The notes: a model not told the origin generated them from the sequence alone. A stretch of 35,127 bases of DNA from Psychrobacillus faecigallinarum (GCF_014836595.1 NZ_JACSQO010000016.1:1-35127), one strand, 5' to 3'. Shown: positions 25,669 to 33,291, numbered from the stretch's first letter. Made by a program: numbers and translations.

Positions 25669-25780
25669 TTCCGCTTTAAGCGGGCGCTTTCTGGTGGGGG
25701 AGTGAAAAAGCTGGCCCTGTCGCTTACACGTCATTTGGAATGGCCTTAGCTGTCTACCTCCCGTTGGAGTCACCGCCTGT
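25669..25780. repeat. Degenerate Bacillales-type intergenic repeat
   Basis: A GC-rich island of about 110 bases with internal complementarity: CCGC with GCGG (25671-25684), AGCTGGCC with GGCCTTAGCT, and GGGAG with CTCCC, ending GGAGTCACCGCC. From memory this closely resembles a repeat scattered between genes in many Bacillales (…GGGCGCTTTC…GGGGGAGTGAAAAAGC…GGAGTC.CCGCC). No protein is expected. It may be a mobile miniature repeat or an exported RNA structure; its function is unknown. Confidence 0.65.
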
Positions 25781-25804
25781 CTATATGCTTTTCTTATCCC
25801 TCAA

Positions 25805-25844
25805 AACAGCTGCCAGAGTCATAAACTTTGGTAGCTGTTTTTTT
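25805..25844 (+). terminator. Terminator of tctCBA
   Basis: A 15 bp stem with two G-U pairs (25805-25819 with 25825-25839), loop CATAA, is followed by a T run. It lies after the intergenic repeat and should end the tct transcript. Confidence 0.9.
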
Positions 25845-25916
25845 ATAAAAATGTATTGCTATAGGCGCTCACTTTTAATTGAGGTGATCGATAAATACCA
25901 AAATAGGAGGACGATC

Positions 25917-25976
25917 ATGAAGTGCGATCATCCTCCTAAAAATTATTCGGTATTGAAATGGACTATGAGTCTGTAG
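25917..25976 (+). CDS. Candidate 19-residue peptide with self-paired ribosome-binding site
   Basis: ATG 25917 lies six bases after a perfect AGGAGG (25905-25910) and opens MKCDHPPKNYSVLKWTMSL, then TAG. The ribosome-binding site is part of an inverted repeat with the gene's own codons: AGGAGGA (25905-25911) pairs with TCCTCCT (25931-25937) and GATC with GATC inside, while AATACC (25894-25899) pairs with GGTATT (25949-25954) outside. Translation would be blocked when the hairpin forms. It could equally be a structural repeat with a chance start codon. No promoter was identified. Confidence 0.35.
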   Translation: MKCDHPPKNYSVLKWTMSL

Positions 25977-26006
25977 CTTTCGAAAAAGAGTAAAATGGAG
26001 ATTTTT

Positions 26007-27695
26007 TTATGCTAGTTTGAATTTATTTATTTCTTCTTGTAAGTCCTGAGCATTCTGTGACAGCTCAACCGCCACACCACTGACTTGCTCCATACTAGCT
26101 GTTTGCTCCTCGATAGCTGCTGCAATACTTTCTACGTTAGAGGAAGCATTTGCTGCTCCGTTAGCGATTTCCATTGCAGAGGCGGAAACCTGTTCTGCAG
26201 AAGCTGAAATTTCCTCAGAAGTAGCTGAAATTTCCTCAATTTGAATGTTCATCTGCTCTACAGCAGTGACAATTTCCTCAAAAGCTTGGCCCGCTTCTCC
26301 AATAATTTTTACACCTTCTGTAACAGAAGTGAGGGAGTCCTCAGCAGCTTTCTCTACATTGCTTGTATCTAATTTTATCTCCTTAATCAAATTCACTATT
26401 TGATTTGCGGATTGTCTAGATTCTTCTGCAAGCTTGCGAACCTCATCAGCAACAACTGCAAATCCTTTGCCATGTTCTCCTGCTCGTGCTGCTTCGATTG
26501 CAGCGTTTAGAGCTAAGAGATTAGTCTGCTCTGTGATATTCGTAATCACATTAGTGATATTTTCAATTTCAATTGTTTGTTTGCTAAGCTTTTGTACTAA
26601 ATCATTCATCATTTCGGAAGAATGGTTAATCGTATTCATCTGCTCGCTAGCCTGTTGAATAATTTTGCCTCCAGCGAGTGCTGCTTGATACGTCTCGTTC
26701 GAATTGTCATGTAAGCTCTGTGTTGATTCGGCAATTCTTTGAACTCCCGTTGCAGTTTCATCCATAGCGCGCGAACTTTCGTTGGCTGACTGGGCAGCAG
26801 AAGCGGAAGATTCTAGAGTGTCATTAGCACGATTGGCCATCTCATTTGTAGAGGCGGTTACCTCTTCTGTGCTAGCAGATAGCTCCTCGGCAGCTGCGCT
26901 TAAATGCTCCGAATTCTCATGTATGCGTTTGAGTAACGTTTGAAGATTGTTTTTCATTTGATTAGTAGCAGAAGAGAGCTTTCCTATTTCATCCTTAGAT
27001 ACGTATTTCAAATCATCCACCGATAAATCTCCAGTTGCAATGGTTTCGGACACGCTCACCATTTCTTTTAACGGATTAGAGATTTGCTTACGAGTGAACC
27101 ACATAACAAAACAACCGTTTATCAGAATAATGACTAACATAACAATTGCTACAATGTTAGACAGAATCATAGCGTTATCCGTATCTTCCGATATTTTATT
27201 CAGTTCCTTATCCTGATAATCGAGCATTTTTTTTGCAACATCTAAAATACCAGCATTTGCAGGAGTAATACGATCCTTTAAAATTCTTGTTCCAGAGCTC
27301 ATGCTACCTGTTTTAGCATACTCCAAGTATATTCCAGATGCCTCATTGAATTCATTTTTATAAACGTAAATCTCTTCAACATATTCCTTCATAGTTTTGG
27401 AGTGGGCAAGAGATGCAATTTCAGCAATTTTGTTGTCGACATACTGGATATAGTATTCTAACTGCTCCTTCGTCTCTGGAGAATTATCAATTAACAGTTC
27501 CTGTGAATATTGACCCTGCATTCCAATCCCAAAACGAATCTCGTCGATTATTCGTAATTGAGTGACTCTATAGTCGAGAGCCTCATCCACTTTACTTTCC
27601 ACATTAGCAGATGTAAGCATAAATGTTCCAGTAGAGATTAATAACAAAACTAGAATAGTGATAAATGCGATGTTTAACTTTTTGCCGATACTCAT
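26007..27695 (-). CDS. Methyl-accepting chemotaxis protein
   Basis: A 562-residue transmembrane chemoreceptor. Helix 1 (8-30) and helix 2 (about 176-200) frame an extracytoplasmic four-helix-bundle-type sensor. A HAMP domain follows (about 202-255), then the long signalling coiled coil with the conserved tip ITEQTNLLALNAAIEAARAG and EHGKGFAVVADEVRKLAEES. The start is ATG 27695 after GAAGG; an in-frame ATG six codons upstream lacks a site. There is no C-terminal CheR-tethering peptide. The ligand is unknown. A sigma-D-like promoter lies upstream. Confidence 0.92.
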   Translation of the reverse strand: MSIGKKLNIAFITILVLLLISTGTFMLTSANVESKVDEALDYRVTQLRIIDEIRFGIGMQGQYSQELLIDNSPETKEQLEYYIQYVDNKIAEIASLAHSKTMKEYVEEIYVYKNEFNEASGIYLEYAKTGSMSSGTRILKDRITPANAGILDVAKKMLDYQDKELNKISEDTDNAMILSNIVAIVMLVIILINGCFVMWFTRKQISNPLKEMVSVSETIATGDLSVDDLKYVSKDEIGKLSSATNQMKNNLQTLLKRIHENSEHLSAAAEELSASTEEVTASTNEMANRANDTLESSASAAQSANESSRAMDETATGVQRIAESTQSLHDNSNETYQAALAGGKIIQQASEQMNTINHSSEMMNDLVQKLSKQTIEIENITNVITNITEQTNLLALNAAIEAARAGEHGKGFAVVADEVRKLAEESRQSANQIVNLIKEIKLDTSNVEKAAEDSLTSVTEGVKIIGEAGQAFEEIVTAVEQMNIQIEEISATSEEISASAEQVSASAMEIANGAANASSNVESIAAAIEEQTASMEQVSGVAVELSQNAQDLQEEINKFKLA

Positions 27696-27733
27696 AAGCT
27701 GCCTTCTTTCCAATAAATATAATCACTTCGTAT

Positions 27734-27760
27734 TTATCGACTATTAGTAATGTCATTTGA
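27734..27760 (-). promoter_or_regulatory. Sigma-D-like promoter of the chemoreceptor gene
   Basis: Read on the minus strand: TCAA, 15 bases, GTCGATAA. The sigma-D consensus is TAAA-N15-GCCGATAT, so 3 of 4 and 6 of 8 positions match at the exact spacing. The -10 box is about 40 bases before the ATG. Motility-linked control of chemoreceptors is the norm in Bacillus. Confidence 0.6.
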
Positions 27761-27844
27761 AGTAGGCTAATGAAAAATTATTACTAAAAGGAATTTATTG
27801 ATAAAAATTTAATAAAAATAGTCTAAAGTAGCTTAAAAACATTG

Positions 27845-27875
27845 TTGACATGGAGTTAACTCCACGATTTAAAGT
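27845..27875 (+). promoter_or_regulatory. MerR-type promoter and operator
   Basis: A perfect TTGACA (27845-27850) is followed by a perfect 14 bp palindrome TGGAGTTAACTCCA (27851-27864) and, after a 19 bp spacer, TAAAGT (27870-27875). An over-long spacer filled by a GGAGT/ACTCC palindrome is the hallmark of promoters that MerR proteins twist into use. The operon's second gene encodes a MerR protein, so autoregulation is very likely. Confidence 0.85.
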
Positions 27876-27894
27876 CAAAGAGGAGGTGGTGGAG

Positions 27895-28197
27895 ATGGAA
27901 ATAGTTGTTCATAGTTTAGTTTGTATGTATGGATTATTAACATTAGTAGCTGGAGTGGTACAATGGAAGGAAAAGGGCTTTTCTATACGATCCTTATTAT
28001 TTGTGTTAACTTCGCTTGCATTGGTTGTAAGCTCGTTCATTCCAAACTGGACGTTGTATTTAATAGTAGTCTGTTTTATAAGTCTACATTTGCTAGCAAT
28101 CTGGGAAGGAATTCAGACAAAGGGAAGGATCAGCTATAGTCACCATGGTTTTCGGTTTGTTTTTCATATGCTAATTGTAATAGGGGTGATATTGTGA
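27895..28197 (+). CDS. Small membrane protein in MerR operon
   Basis: About 100 residues with three to four hydrophobic helices (roughly 5-22, 32-50, 56-75 and 85-100) and a conserved-looking SYSHHGFRFVFHM stretch. I recognise no family. ATG 27895 is eight bases after AGGAGG (27881-27886); the frame opens earlier at 27850 inside the promoter, which cannot be the start. Its stop overlaps the MerR start (GTGA). It is the first gene behind the MerR operator and is probably the induced function, perhaps a drug- or stress-related membrane protein (inference). Confidence 0.75.
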   Translation: MEIVVHSLVCMYGLLTLVAGVVQWKEKGFSIRSLLFVLTSLALVVSSFIPNWTLYLIVVCFISLHLLAIWEGIQTKGRISYSHHGFRFVFHMLIVIGVIL

Positions 28198-28589
28198 AAA
28201 TTGGAGAATTTGCTTCCCAGACCGGGGTTAGCAAGGATACTATTCGGTATTATGAAAAGATAAAACTATTAAAGCCAAACATAGAGTGCTATCACCGAGA
28301 TTACACAGAAGAGGATATACTGTCTATCCAAGTAATTATTAAGCTAAAACAGAATGGTTTTACATTAAATGAAATAAAATTACTCTTTGAGTGGACTGAA
28401 CATGTAGATAAAGATAGTGAATTAACTGAGGTAGAAACAGATAAATTACAATTGCTAAGAAATTTATTTCAAGAAAAATATCGGGAAATGATACAAAAAG
28501 AAGAACAGATTATACAAATAAAAGAAGTGTTGCTCCGTGCAGACAAGAAAATGGAACAATTACTTGGAGGAACAAAAAATGAGACCTAA
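28194..28589 (+). CDS. MerR-family transcriptional regulator
   Basis: A 131-residue protein with an N-terminal winged helix typical of MerR (KIGEFASQTGVSKDTIRYYEKIKLLKP, here residues 2-28 in pieces) and a C-terminal dimerisation helix. No Cys cluster for metal binding is present and there is no long ligand domain, so it fits the small NmlR/AdhR-like group sensing stress or electrophiles, though the class-defining Cys is not clear. The start is GTG 28194, overlapping the previous stop. It overlaps the next gene by 11 bases. It likely binds the palindrome at 27851-27864. Confidence 0.92.
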   Translation: MKIGEFASQTGVSKDTIRYYEKIKLLKPNIECYHRDYTEEDILSIQVIIKLKQNGFTLNEIKLLFEWTEHVDKDSELTEVETDKLQLLRNLFQEKYREMIQKEEQIIQIKEVLLRADKKMEQLLGGTKNET

Positions 28590-29136
28590 TCTAACAAAAA
28601 ATTTAAGCATAGAGGAATTTCAACAGTACTATTGGTTAAAGGAAGAACTTCAAAAGTTTTGTAGAGAACACAGTATTAGTCCCTCTGGCTCTAAAATAGA
28701 AATCGCCAATCGAATAGAGGTTTTTCTGCGCTCAGGTGAAATACTTCAACCAGTCAGGAAGACTAAACAGGTTAAAGCAGATGCAGTGCTGTCTTTAGAT
28801 ATTGTTATAAATGAGGGACATCGCTGTAGCCAACAAGTAAGAGCATTTTTTCAGCAAACCATTGGACCAAAATTTCATTTTTCTACCTATATTCAGGACT
28901 ATTTTAAAAATAACGTTGGAAAAACATACCGTGATGCAGTGAATACTTGGAAAGAGGAAGAAGAACGTAAAAAAGATCCAACCTATAAAAGAGAGATTGC
29001 ACCTCAATTTGAATATAACCGTTTCACTCAAGACTTTTTTGCCGATCCTAACAATAAAGAAAAAACACGTCAGGATGCAATCGATGCTTGGAATGCTATC
29101 AAACAGCTACCAGGTAGTAATAAATATCAAAAATAA
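28579..29136 (+). CDS. SAP domain / DUF6434 protein
   Basis: About 185 residues. The N-terminal half carries a SAP-like helix-extended-helix (LKEELQKFCREHSISPSGSK then EIANRIEVFL, about residues 19-52), a fold that usually binds DNA or RNA. The C-terminal half repeats an FxxYIQDYFKNNVGKTYRDA and NRFTQDFFADPNN-KTRQDAIDAW pattern, which I take as DUF6434. ATG 28579 follows GGAGG by eight bases and lies inside the MerR gene. It is induced together with MerR; the function is unknown. The stop abuts a bidirectional terminator. Confidence 0.82.
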   Translation: MRPNLTKNLSIEEFQQYYWLKEELQKFCREHSISPSGSKIEIANRIEVFLRSGEILQPVRKTKQVKADAVLSLDIVINEGHRCSQQVRAFFQQTIGPKFHFSTYIQDYFKNNVGKTYRDAVNTWKEEEERKKDPTYKREIAPQFEYNRFTQDFFADPNNKEKTRQDAIDAWNAIKQLPGSNKYQK

Positions 29137-29175
29137 AAAGTCGTACATTCGAATTACTTCGAGTGTACGACTTTT
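29136..29175. terminator. Bidirectional terminator between SAP and csp genes
   Basis: A 17 bp stem with one G-U pair (29136-29152 with 29159-29175) and A/T ends on both sides lies between convergent genes. Confidence 0.9.
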
Positions 29176-29195
29176 ATCAAGTTAATTCCGAAGAA

Positions 29196-29396
29196 TTAAA
29201 GTTTTACGATGTTAACTGCTTGTGGTCCGCGGTTACCTTCTTCGATATCAAATTCAACTTTTTGACCTTCGTCAAGAGATTTGAATCCTTCACCTTGAAT
29301 AGCTGAGAAATGAGCGAATACGTCGCTTCCGCCTTCAACCTCGATAAATCCGAAACCTTTTTCTGCGTTAAACCATTTTACTGTACCTTGTGTCAT
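29196..29396 (-). CDS. Cold-shock protein (CspA family)
   Basis: A 66-residue single-stranded nucleic-acid chaperone. RNP1 is KGFGFI (13-18), RNP2 is VFAHF (26-30), and the opening MTQGTVKWFN and closing GPQAVNIVKL are standard for Bacillales Csp proteins. The start is ATG 29396 with GGAGG upstream; the open frame extends further but through the leader. A long 5' leader of about 147 bases with a terminator-like hairpin lies between the promoter (29550-29578) and the start. Confidence 0.96.
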   Translation of the reverse strand: MTQGTVKWFNAEKGFGFIEVEGGSDVFAHFSAIQGEGFKSLDEGQKVEFDIEEGNRGPQAVNIVKL

Positions 29397-29446
29397 GTAA
29401 AAAACCTCCATAAAATAAATTAAATAATATAAATCTTTCAACAGAT

Positions 29447-29514
29447 AAAAAAATTCACATATTACAAAGAGTATCGACAAACATTTCACGATCACTTTTT
29501 GTAATATGTGAATT
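29447..29514 (-). promoter_or_regulatory. Terminator-like hairpin in the csp leader
   Basis: On the minus strand AATTCACATATTACAAA (29514-29498) pairs perfectly with its complement at 29468-29452 across a 29-base loop, and seven T follow at once. It lies after the csp promoter and about 50 bases before the start, with no other gene on that strand that it could terminate. It is therefore a candidate attenuator or cold-sensing structure for csp. Confidence 0.72.
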
Positions 29515-29549
29515 CAATGTTTTGATGAAGCAATTTAACTATTGAACTC

Positions 29550-29578
29550 AGTATATAACGTAACTTCTCATTTGTCCA
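29550..29578 (-). promoter_or_regulatory. Sigma-A promoter of csp
   Basis: On the minus strand TGGACA, 17 bases, TATACT. Both boxes match consensus at five of six positions. Transcription would start near 29543, giving a leader of about 147 bases, similar to known csp mRNAs. Confidence 0.75.
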
Positions 29579-29697
29579 GTAAAGTACTTAAGATATCTCA
29601 AAGTATTTCCCTAATCCTGTAAAACAGAATAAATAATTATCTTATATTTTATATAATGAATAGCTAAGCACCAGTACTTAGGGAAGTTTTAAAATAG

Positions 29698-29711
29698 TGA
29701 ATAGTCATTCA
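29698..29711. promoter_or_regulatory. Palindrome before the MBL-fold hydrolase gene
   Basis: TGAAT-AGTC-ATTCA lies 48 bases before the start codon. The half-sites resemble TetR-type FadR operators of Bacillus (TGAATGA-N4-TCATTCA) but the spacing is shorter. No regulator gene is nearby. Confidence 0.35.
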
Positions 29712-29758
29712 TTTTATGGTATTCTTTTCTAAAGAAAATTTTTAAAAGGGGAGAACGT

Positions 29759-30583
29759 ATGCTTTTTAAAAAGGAATTTGATGTTTCCACTAAAAATGGT
29801 GTGGTAATGGGAAACGGGAAGGTATCCTTTCTGAGTGTTAAACTAAATGTCCATTGTTTTGTAGTGGATGGCGTTTTAATAGATACAGGGTCACAATCTC
29901 TCGAAAAGGAATTTAAACCATTTTTTCTCCAGCAGGAAGTAGATCAAGTAATGATTACTCATTATCATGAGGATCATACTGGCTGCGCTTCTTATCTACA
30001 AAATCAAGGTAAAACAATCTATATGAACGAGCTTTATATAGATTGTTGCCAAAAGAAAGCCGACTATCCTCTCTATCGCAGGCTATTTTGGGGGAAGAGG
30101 CAGCCGTTTAAAGCAGAGCCGATTGGCGAGACGTTTACTTCCAAATCCGCCACATGGGACGTCATTCCTACACCTGGACACGCCGAGGACCATTTAGCAT
30201 TTCTTAATCGACAGACCGGGCAATTGTTTACAGGAGATCTCTATTGCCAGGAACGAACGAAGGTCGTACTTCGAGAGGAATGCATCCCGACATTAATAGA
30301 GTCCCTACAGCGAGTTCTTATGTATGATTTTGATGAAGTTTATTGCTGCCATGCAGGCTACTTAGAGAAGGGTAGAAGACAACTCGAAAGAAAGTTACAT
30401 TATTTATTAGAGATACAGGACCGTATTTTGCAGCTTCATGCGGAGGGTAAACGTGAAGAAGAAATAACCCATATTATTTTTCCGAAGAAATATCCCATCA
30501 CTCGCTTCTCCATGGGTGAATGGAGCTCCCTACATATCATACGTTCCGTGATTAATGAGAGCCTCAAAAGGACTGCTACATAG
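29759..30583 (+). CDS. MBL-fold metallo-hydrolase
   Basis: A 274-residue metallo-beta-lactamase-fold enzyme with a complete two-metal set: H68-x-H70-x-D72-H73 (THYHEDHTG), His141 in PTPGHAEDH, Asp160 in FTGDLY and His198 in CCHAGY. The C-terminal helical part (about 205-274) is like that of thioesterase or quorum-lactonase-like hydrolases of the family. The substrate is not clear; the family covers thioesters, lactones and phosphodiesters. GGGGAG precedes the ATG, and its terminator overlaps the stop codon. Confidence 0.9.
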   Translation: MLFKKEFDVSTKNGVVMGNGKVSFLSVKLNVHCFVVDGVLIDTGSQSLEKEFKPFFLQQEVDQVMITHYHEDHTGCASYLQNQGKTIYMNELYIDCCQKKADYPLYRRLFWGKRQPFKAEPIGETFTSKSATWDVIPTPGHAEDHLAFLNRQTGQLFTGDLYCQERTKVVLREECIPTLIESLQRVLMYDFDEVYCCHAGYLEKGRRQLERKLHYLLEIQDRILQLHAEGKREEEITHIIFPKKYPITRFSMGEWSSLHIIRSVINESLKRTAT

Positions 30584-30597
30584 TAGAGTCCTTTTTT
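30566..30597 (+). terminator. Terminator overlapping the MBL gene stop
   Basis: AAAAGGACT (30566-30574) pairs with AGTCCTTTT (from 30587) followed by T. The TAG stop (30581-30583) lies in the loop. The next 238 bases up to 30835 hold nothing I can call besides the ribosome-binding site of the following gene. Confidence 0.85.
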
Positions 30598-30835
30598 AGT
30601 CTGTTTCTCTGTACTAAGTGAGCGATCCTACTAGCAAATATAGAAAAGGACAGCTTTTTTCAAATTCCTCCTACATACACTCCATTATCCCTACTATTTT
30701 ACCTTTATCTAAAAAGCAAAAGACCTTCCTAAAATACATTATATAGAATCCCTGCGTAAGCGTTCTCCTAAAAGAAGTTTTTGCTCGAAGAAAACAGTTT
30801 TATACCGTATGATTAATGGAGGAAGGTGAATTTAT

Positions 30836-32215
30836 TTGAAAGCTTATATTTTAAAATTATCATTTGAGCACGTAGATCCGAAGGTGTGGAGAAGAATCGT
30901 TCTGCCGGCAGATGCGACATTTAATAGACTTCATGAGACCATTCAATACGTGACAAATTTTCGAAGCATGATGGAACCATATCATTCCTTCGCGATAGAA
31001 ACAAACGACAAGTATATTACGAATGATGAAGCAATCATACAAAAATATAAAGGGAAGAAGTATGAAGGCAAAGAGGTTAAGCAGCCAACCCGTATAAAGA
31101 TTGACAAGTATCTTCAAGAGAAGGGTTACCTCATTTATAACTATGACTTTGAAGACGATTGGAGAATTCTAATAGAGCTAGAAGAGATAGTAGAGGATTA
31201 TTATTTTGGTTATCCTACTATATTGGATGGAGAAGGCATGGCGCCTCCTGAAGATATTGGTGGTCCAATTGGCTTTTCGGAATTTAAAAAAATTATGGCC
31301 AACCCTAATCATCCGGATTATTTACATATGTATGGCTGGGCTGAGCATCAGGAATTTAAACCTTTTGATAAAGACAAGTTAAATGAACTGCTTAAAAATG
31401 TGAAGTATAAAAAGACAGAGTGGGAGAAAATTGATCATGATAATTATCTTGTCCTCACGGATAAATATCGAGGTGGAGAATCTACTATTCTTGAGAATTC
31501 AGAAAACACGGAAGCTATTTTAAAGTATACAGTTGCTTGTATTAACTTATATGGAATCATTGACTTCTCTAAATTTCTAGATATATATAATTCGCAAAAT
31601 GTTAAAGCTCTGACGAGAAATGAATTATTGTCATTTATAGATAAATCGTCAGAACAATTACAAAATCAATTTGTTACAGTTAATTCAGATGAGTTTGTAC
31701 ATACTTCGATAAACTCCAATGATTATGAAATCTTAAAAGAAAGCTCTGTAGGAAAGCCTTATTACGTGCCAGCAAAGGAAGAGCTTCTTCGTTATGCAGA
31801 TCCTAATTATTACGAGGAAACAATCTATCAAGAAAAGCTTGCGTCCATGATGCAAAAGGATCTATTTGGTGGTAGCACATTAATGATCAAAGAAAATATG
31901 GATCAGCTAATCAGAGATATGCGAACAGTCGGTAGTAGTATTAATACGGTGGTTCAGAAATTTGCTGTTCGTCATAACATTCAAGATCAGGAAATGTTCA
32001 ATGAATATGTGCAGGCAATTGCCTTCGTGTCGGTAACAACTCGCCTGTGGGGCAATAGAGGTCATACCCCACATGAAATTACTTTGATGGAGCAGCCAAA
32101 TCTAAAAGCAGTACCAGCTGCACCGGAGAGCAAACAAACAGATAAAAAGGTCGGCCGAAACGACCCGTGTCCATGTGGCAGTGGTAAAAAGTATAAGAAA
32201 TGCTGTGGAAAATAA
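30836..32215 (+). CDS. pRiA4b ORF-3-like domain protein with C-terminal SEC-C motif
   Basis: A 459-residue protein. The first 190 residues match the pRiA4b ORF-3-like fold (also called the IS1096 TnpR-like passenger domain): LKLSFEHVDPKVWRRIVLPA opens it and YNYDFEDDWRILIELEEI is its central motif. The middle 240 residues are helical and unassigned. The last 21 are a SEC-C zinc motif, GRNDPCPCGSGKKYKKCC. Start TTG 30836 follows GGAGGAAGGTGA; an ATG at 30814 is out of frame and stops at once. No transposase or repeats are nearby, so the passenger-domain name does not mean a mobile element here. The role is unknown. Confidence 0.88.
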   Translation: MKAYILKLSFEHVDPKVWRRIVLPADATFNRLHETIQYVTNFRSMMEPYHSFAIETNDKYITNDEAIIQKYKGKKYEGKEVKQPTRIKIDKYLQEKGYLIYNYDFEDDWRILIELEEIVEDYYFGYPTILDGEGMAPPEDIGGPIGFSEFKKIMANPNHPDYLHMYGWAEHQEFKPFDKDKLNELLKNVKYKKTEWEKIDHDNYLVLTDKYRGGESTILENSENTEAILKYTVACINLYGIIDFSKFLDIYNSQNVKALTRNELLSFIDKSSEQLQNQFVTVNSDEFVHTSINSNDYEILKESSVGKPYYVPAKEELLRYADPNYYEETIYQEKLASMMQKDLFGGSTLMIKENMDQLIRDMRTVGSSINTVVQKFAVRHNIQDQEMFNEYVQAIAFVSVTTRLWGNRGHTPHEITLMEQPNLKAVPAAPESKQTDKKVGRNDPCPCGSGKKYKKCCGK

Positions 32216-32246
32216 AGACTGTGACACAACTCACCTTAAAAAATGA

Positions 32247-32296
32247 AAAGCTTCGAAAATTTTATGAACAGTAAAATTTTCGAAGCTTTATTTTTT
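32247..32296. terminator. Terminator between convergent genes
   Basis: A perfect 18 bp stem, AAAGCTTCGAAAATTTTA (32247-32264) with its complement at 32272-32289, loop TGAACAG. A T run follows on the plus strand and a T-rich tract on the minus strand. Confidence 0.93.
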
Positions 32297-32368
32297 GTTA
32301 TAGGCTGCTATTGTTTTCGCAACAGGGGAAACTTTTTCTTGATATGACCTCAGTTTTATAGAAGCTAG

Positions 32369-33133
32369 TTATGTCAGGCTTGTTTTGAATGCAAAAGAAT
32401 TTTCAGACTGTGTTTCACCTTCTGAATAGGTTCGTTCTGCAAAGGTAACCTGTTGATTGTAGTCCATTAACAATACAGTCGAGGAGCGTGTACCGTAGTT
32501 AGGTATTTTGATAAACATTGGAGATAAGCTACGTTCAAGCTCGAGAGCTACACCAGTCTCGGGAAGCTCATAATCCTGTGCAACATTTTCGTCTTTAAGT
32601 ATTTCGAACAGAGGCTCAACTTCTACTTTATCTAATAGAAGATATTCAGCTAATTTCTGCTTTCCTTTTTTCACCTTTGGCCAGGGTGTGTTTAAGGTAT
32701 GATTGCTTAAGCTATGTGTACCAGGCGCAATTTCATTCATTTCATCTAGGATATTGTTATAGTGATACAGGTGATTACTATCCCCAATGACAACATTATA
32801 GCCACCGTAGTTTTCTCTTTTTCTCTTTAAGCCTGCGATAAACTCCATTGGTTCTTCATTGCCAGCTAAAAAATCTCGAACGATATCACCTCGAGAAAGC
32901 CGACCCGGTTTTAGTTGAGGATCCCTAAAATTGGTCAATGCTGCAAAGCGACCAGCTTTAGAAACCCCAAGCCATGTTCCCATTTGAAGCAAATCTCGTC
33001 CGGCAAGGATGTTAGGATAATCCGTCCAAAAATGAGCAGACTCAGTTGGACGTTCATAAAATTCGTCTCGATTGGCAACTACTATGAGTGGATAGGTAGG
33101 ATGAGTTTTAAATTGAAAATTAACGAGACACAT
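32369..33133 (-). CDS. NRDE-family (TANGO2-like) protein
   Basis: A 254-residue protein that opens MCLVNFQF with the conserved Cys2 and the name-giving NRDE at 21-24 (VANRDEFYERPT). FWTDYPNILAGRDLLQMGTWLG and NYGGYNVVIGD are further family motifs, and STVLLMDYNQQVTFAERTY closes it. It resembles N-terminal-nucleophile hydrolases; mammalian TANGO2 is linked to heme or lipid metabolism, and the bacterial role is unclear. ATG 33133 has AAAAAGGAGC upstream; an in-frame ATG eight codons earlier is poorer. It is monocistronic and divergent from trhA. Confidence 0.9.
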   Translation of the reverse strand: MCLVNFQFKTHPTYPLIVVANRDEFYERPTESAHFWTDYPNILAGRDLLQMGTWLGVSKAGRFAALTNFRDPQLKPGRLSRGDIVRDFLAGNEEPMEFIAGLKRKRENYGGYNVVIGDSNHLYHYNNILDEMNEIAPGTHSLSNHTLNTPWPKVKKGKQKLAEYLLLDKVEVEPLFEILKDENVAQDYELPETGVALELERSLSPMFIKIPNYGTRSSTVLLMDYNQQVTFAERTYSEGETQSENSFAFKTSLT

Positions 33134-33291
33134 ATAAGATAGCTCCTTTTTGAACAAGTTATGAGGGAAGTCAGGTCTATAGCTAACTACTTCAATTATT
33201 ATATCATTATCAGATTTGATGAGTGTCTGCTTTTATTGATGAAAAGTGATAGGATAAAATGGAATAAACGATTTTAATGGAGATGACAGAG

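Noticed and set aside
25740..25976. 78-codon frame ending at 25976
   Set aside because: It runs through the intergenic repeat and the tct terminator; only its last 19 codons have a ribosome-binding site.
28795..29031. Minus-strand open frame inside the SAP/DUF6434 gene
   Set aside because: Shadow of a well-supported plus-strand gene with its own start signal and domain.
30836..32215. Mobile element, because of the IS1096/pRiA4b passenger-domain similarity
   Set aside because: No transposase, terminal inverted repeats or target duplication nearby; the domain is common in chromosomal genes.
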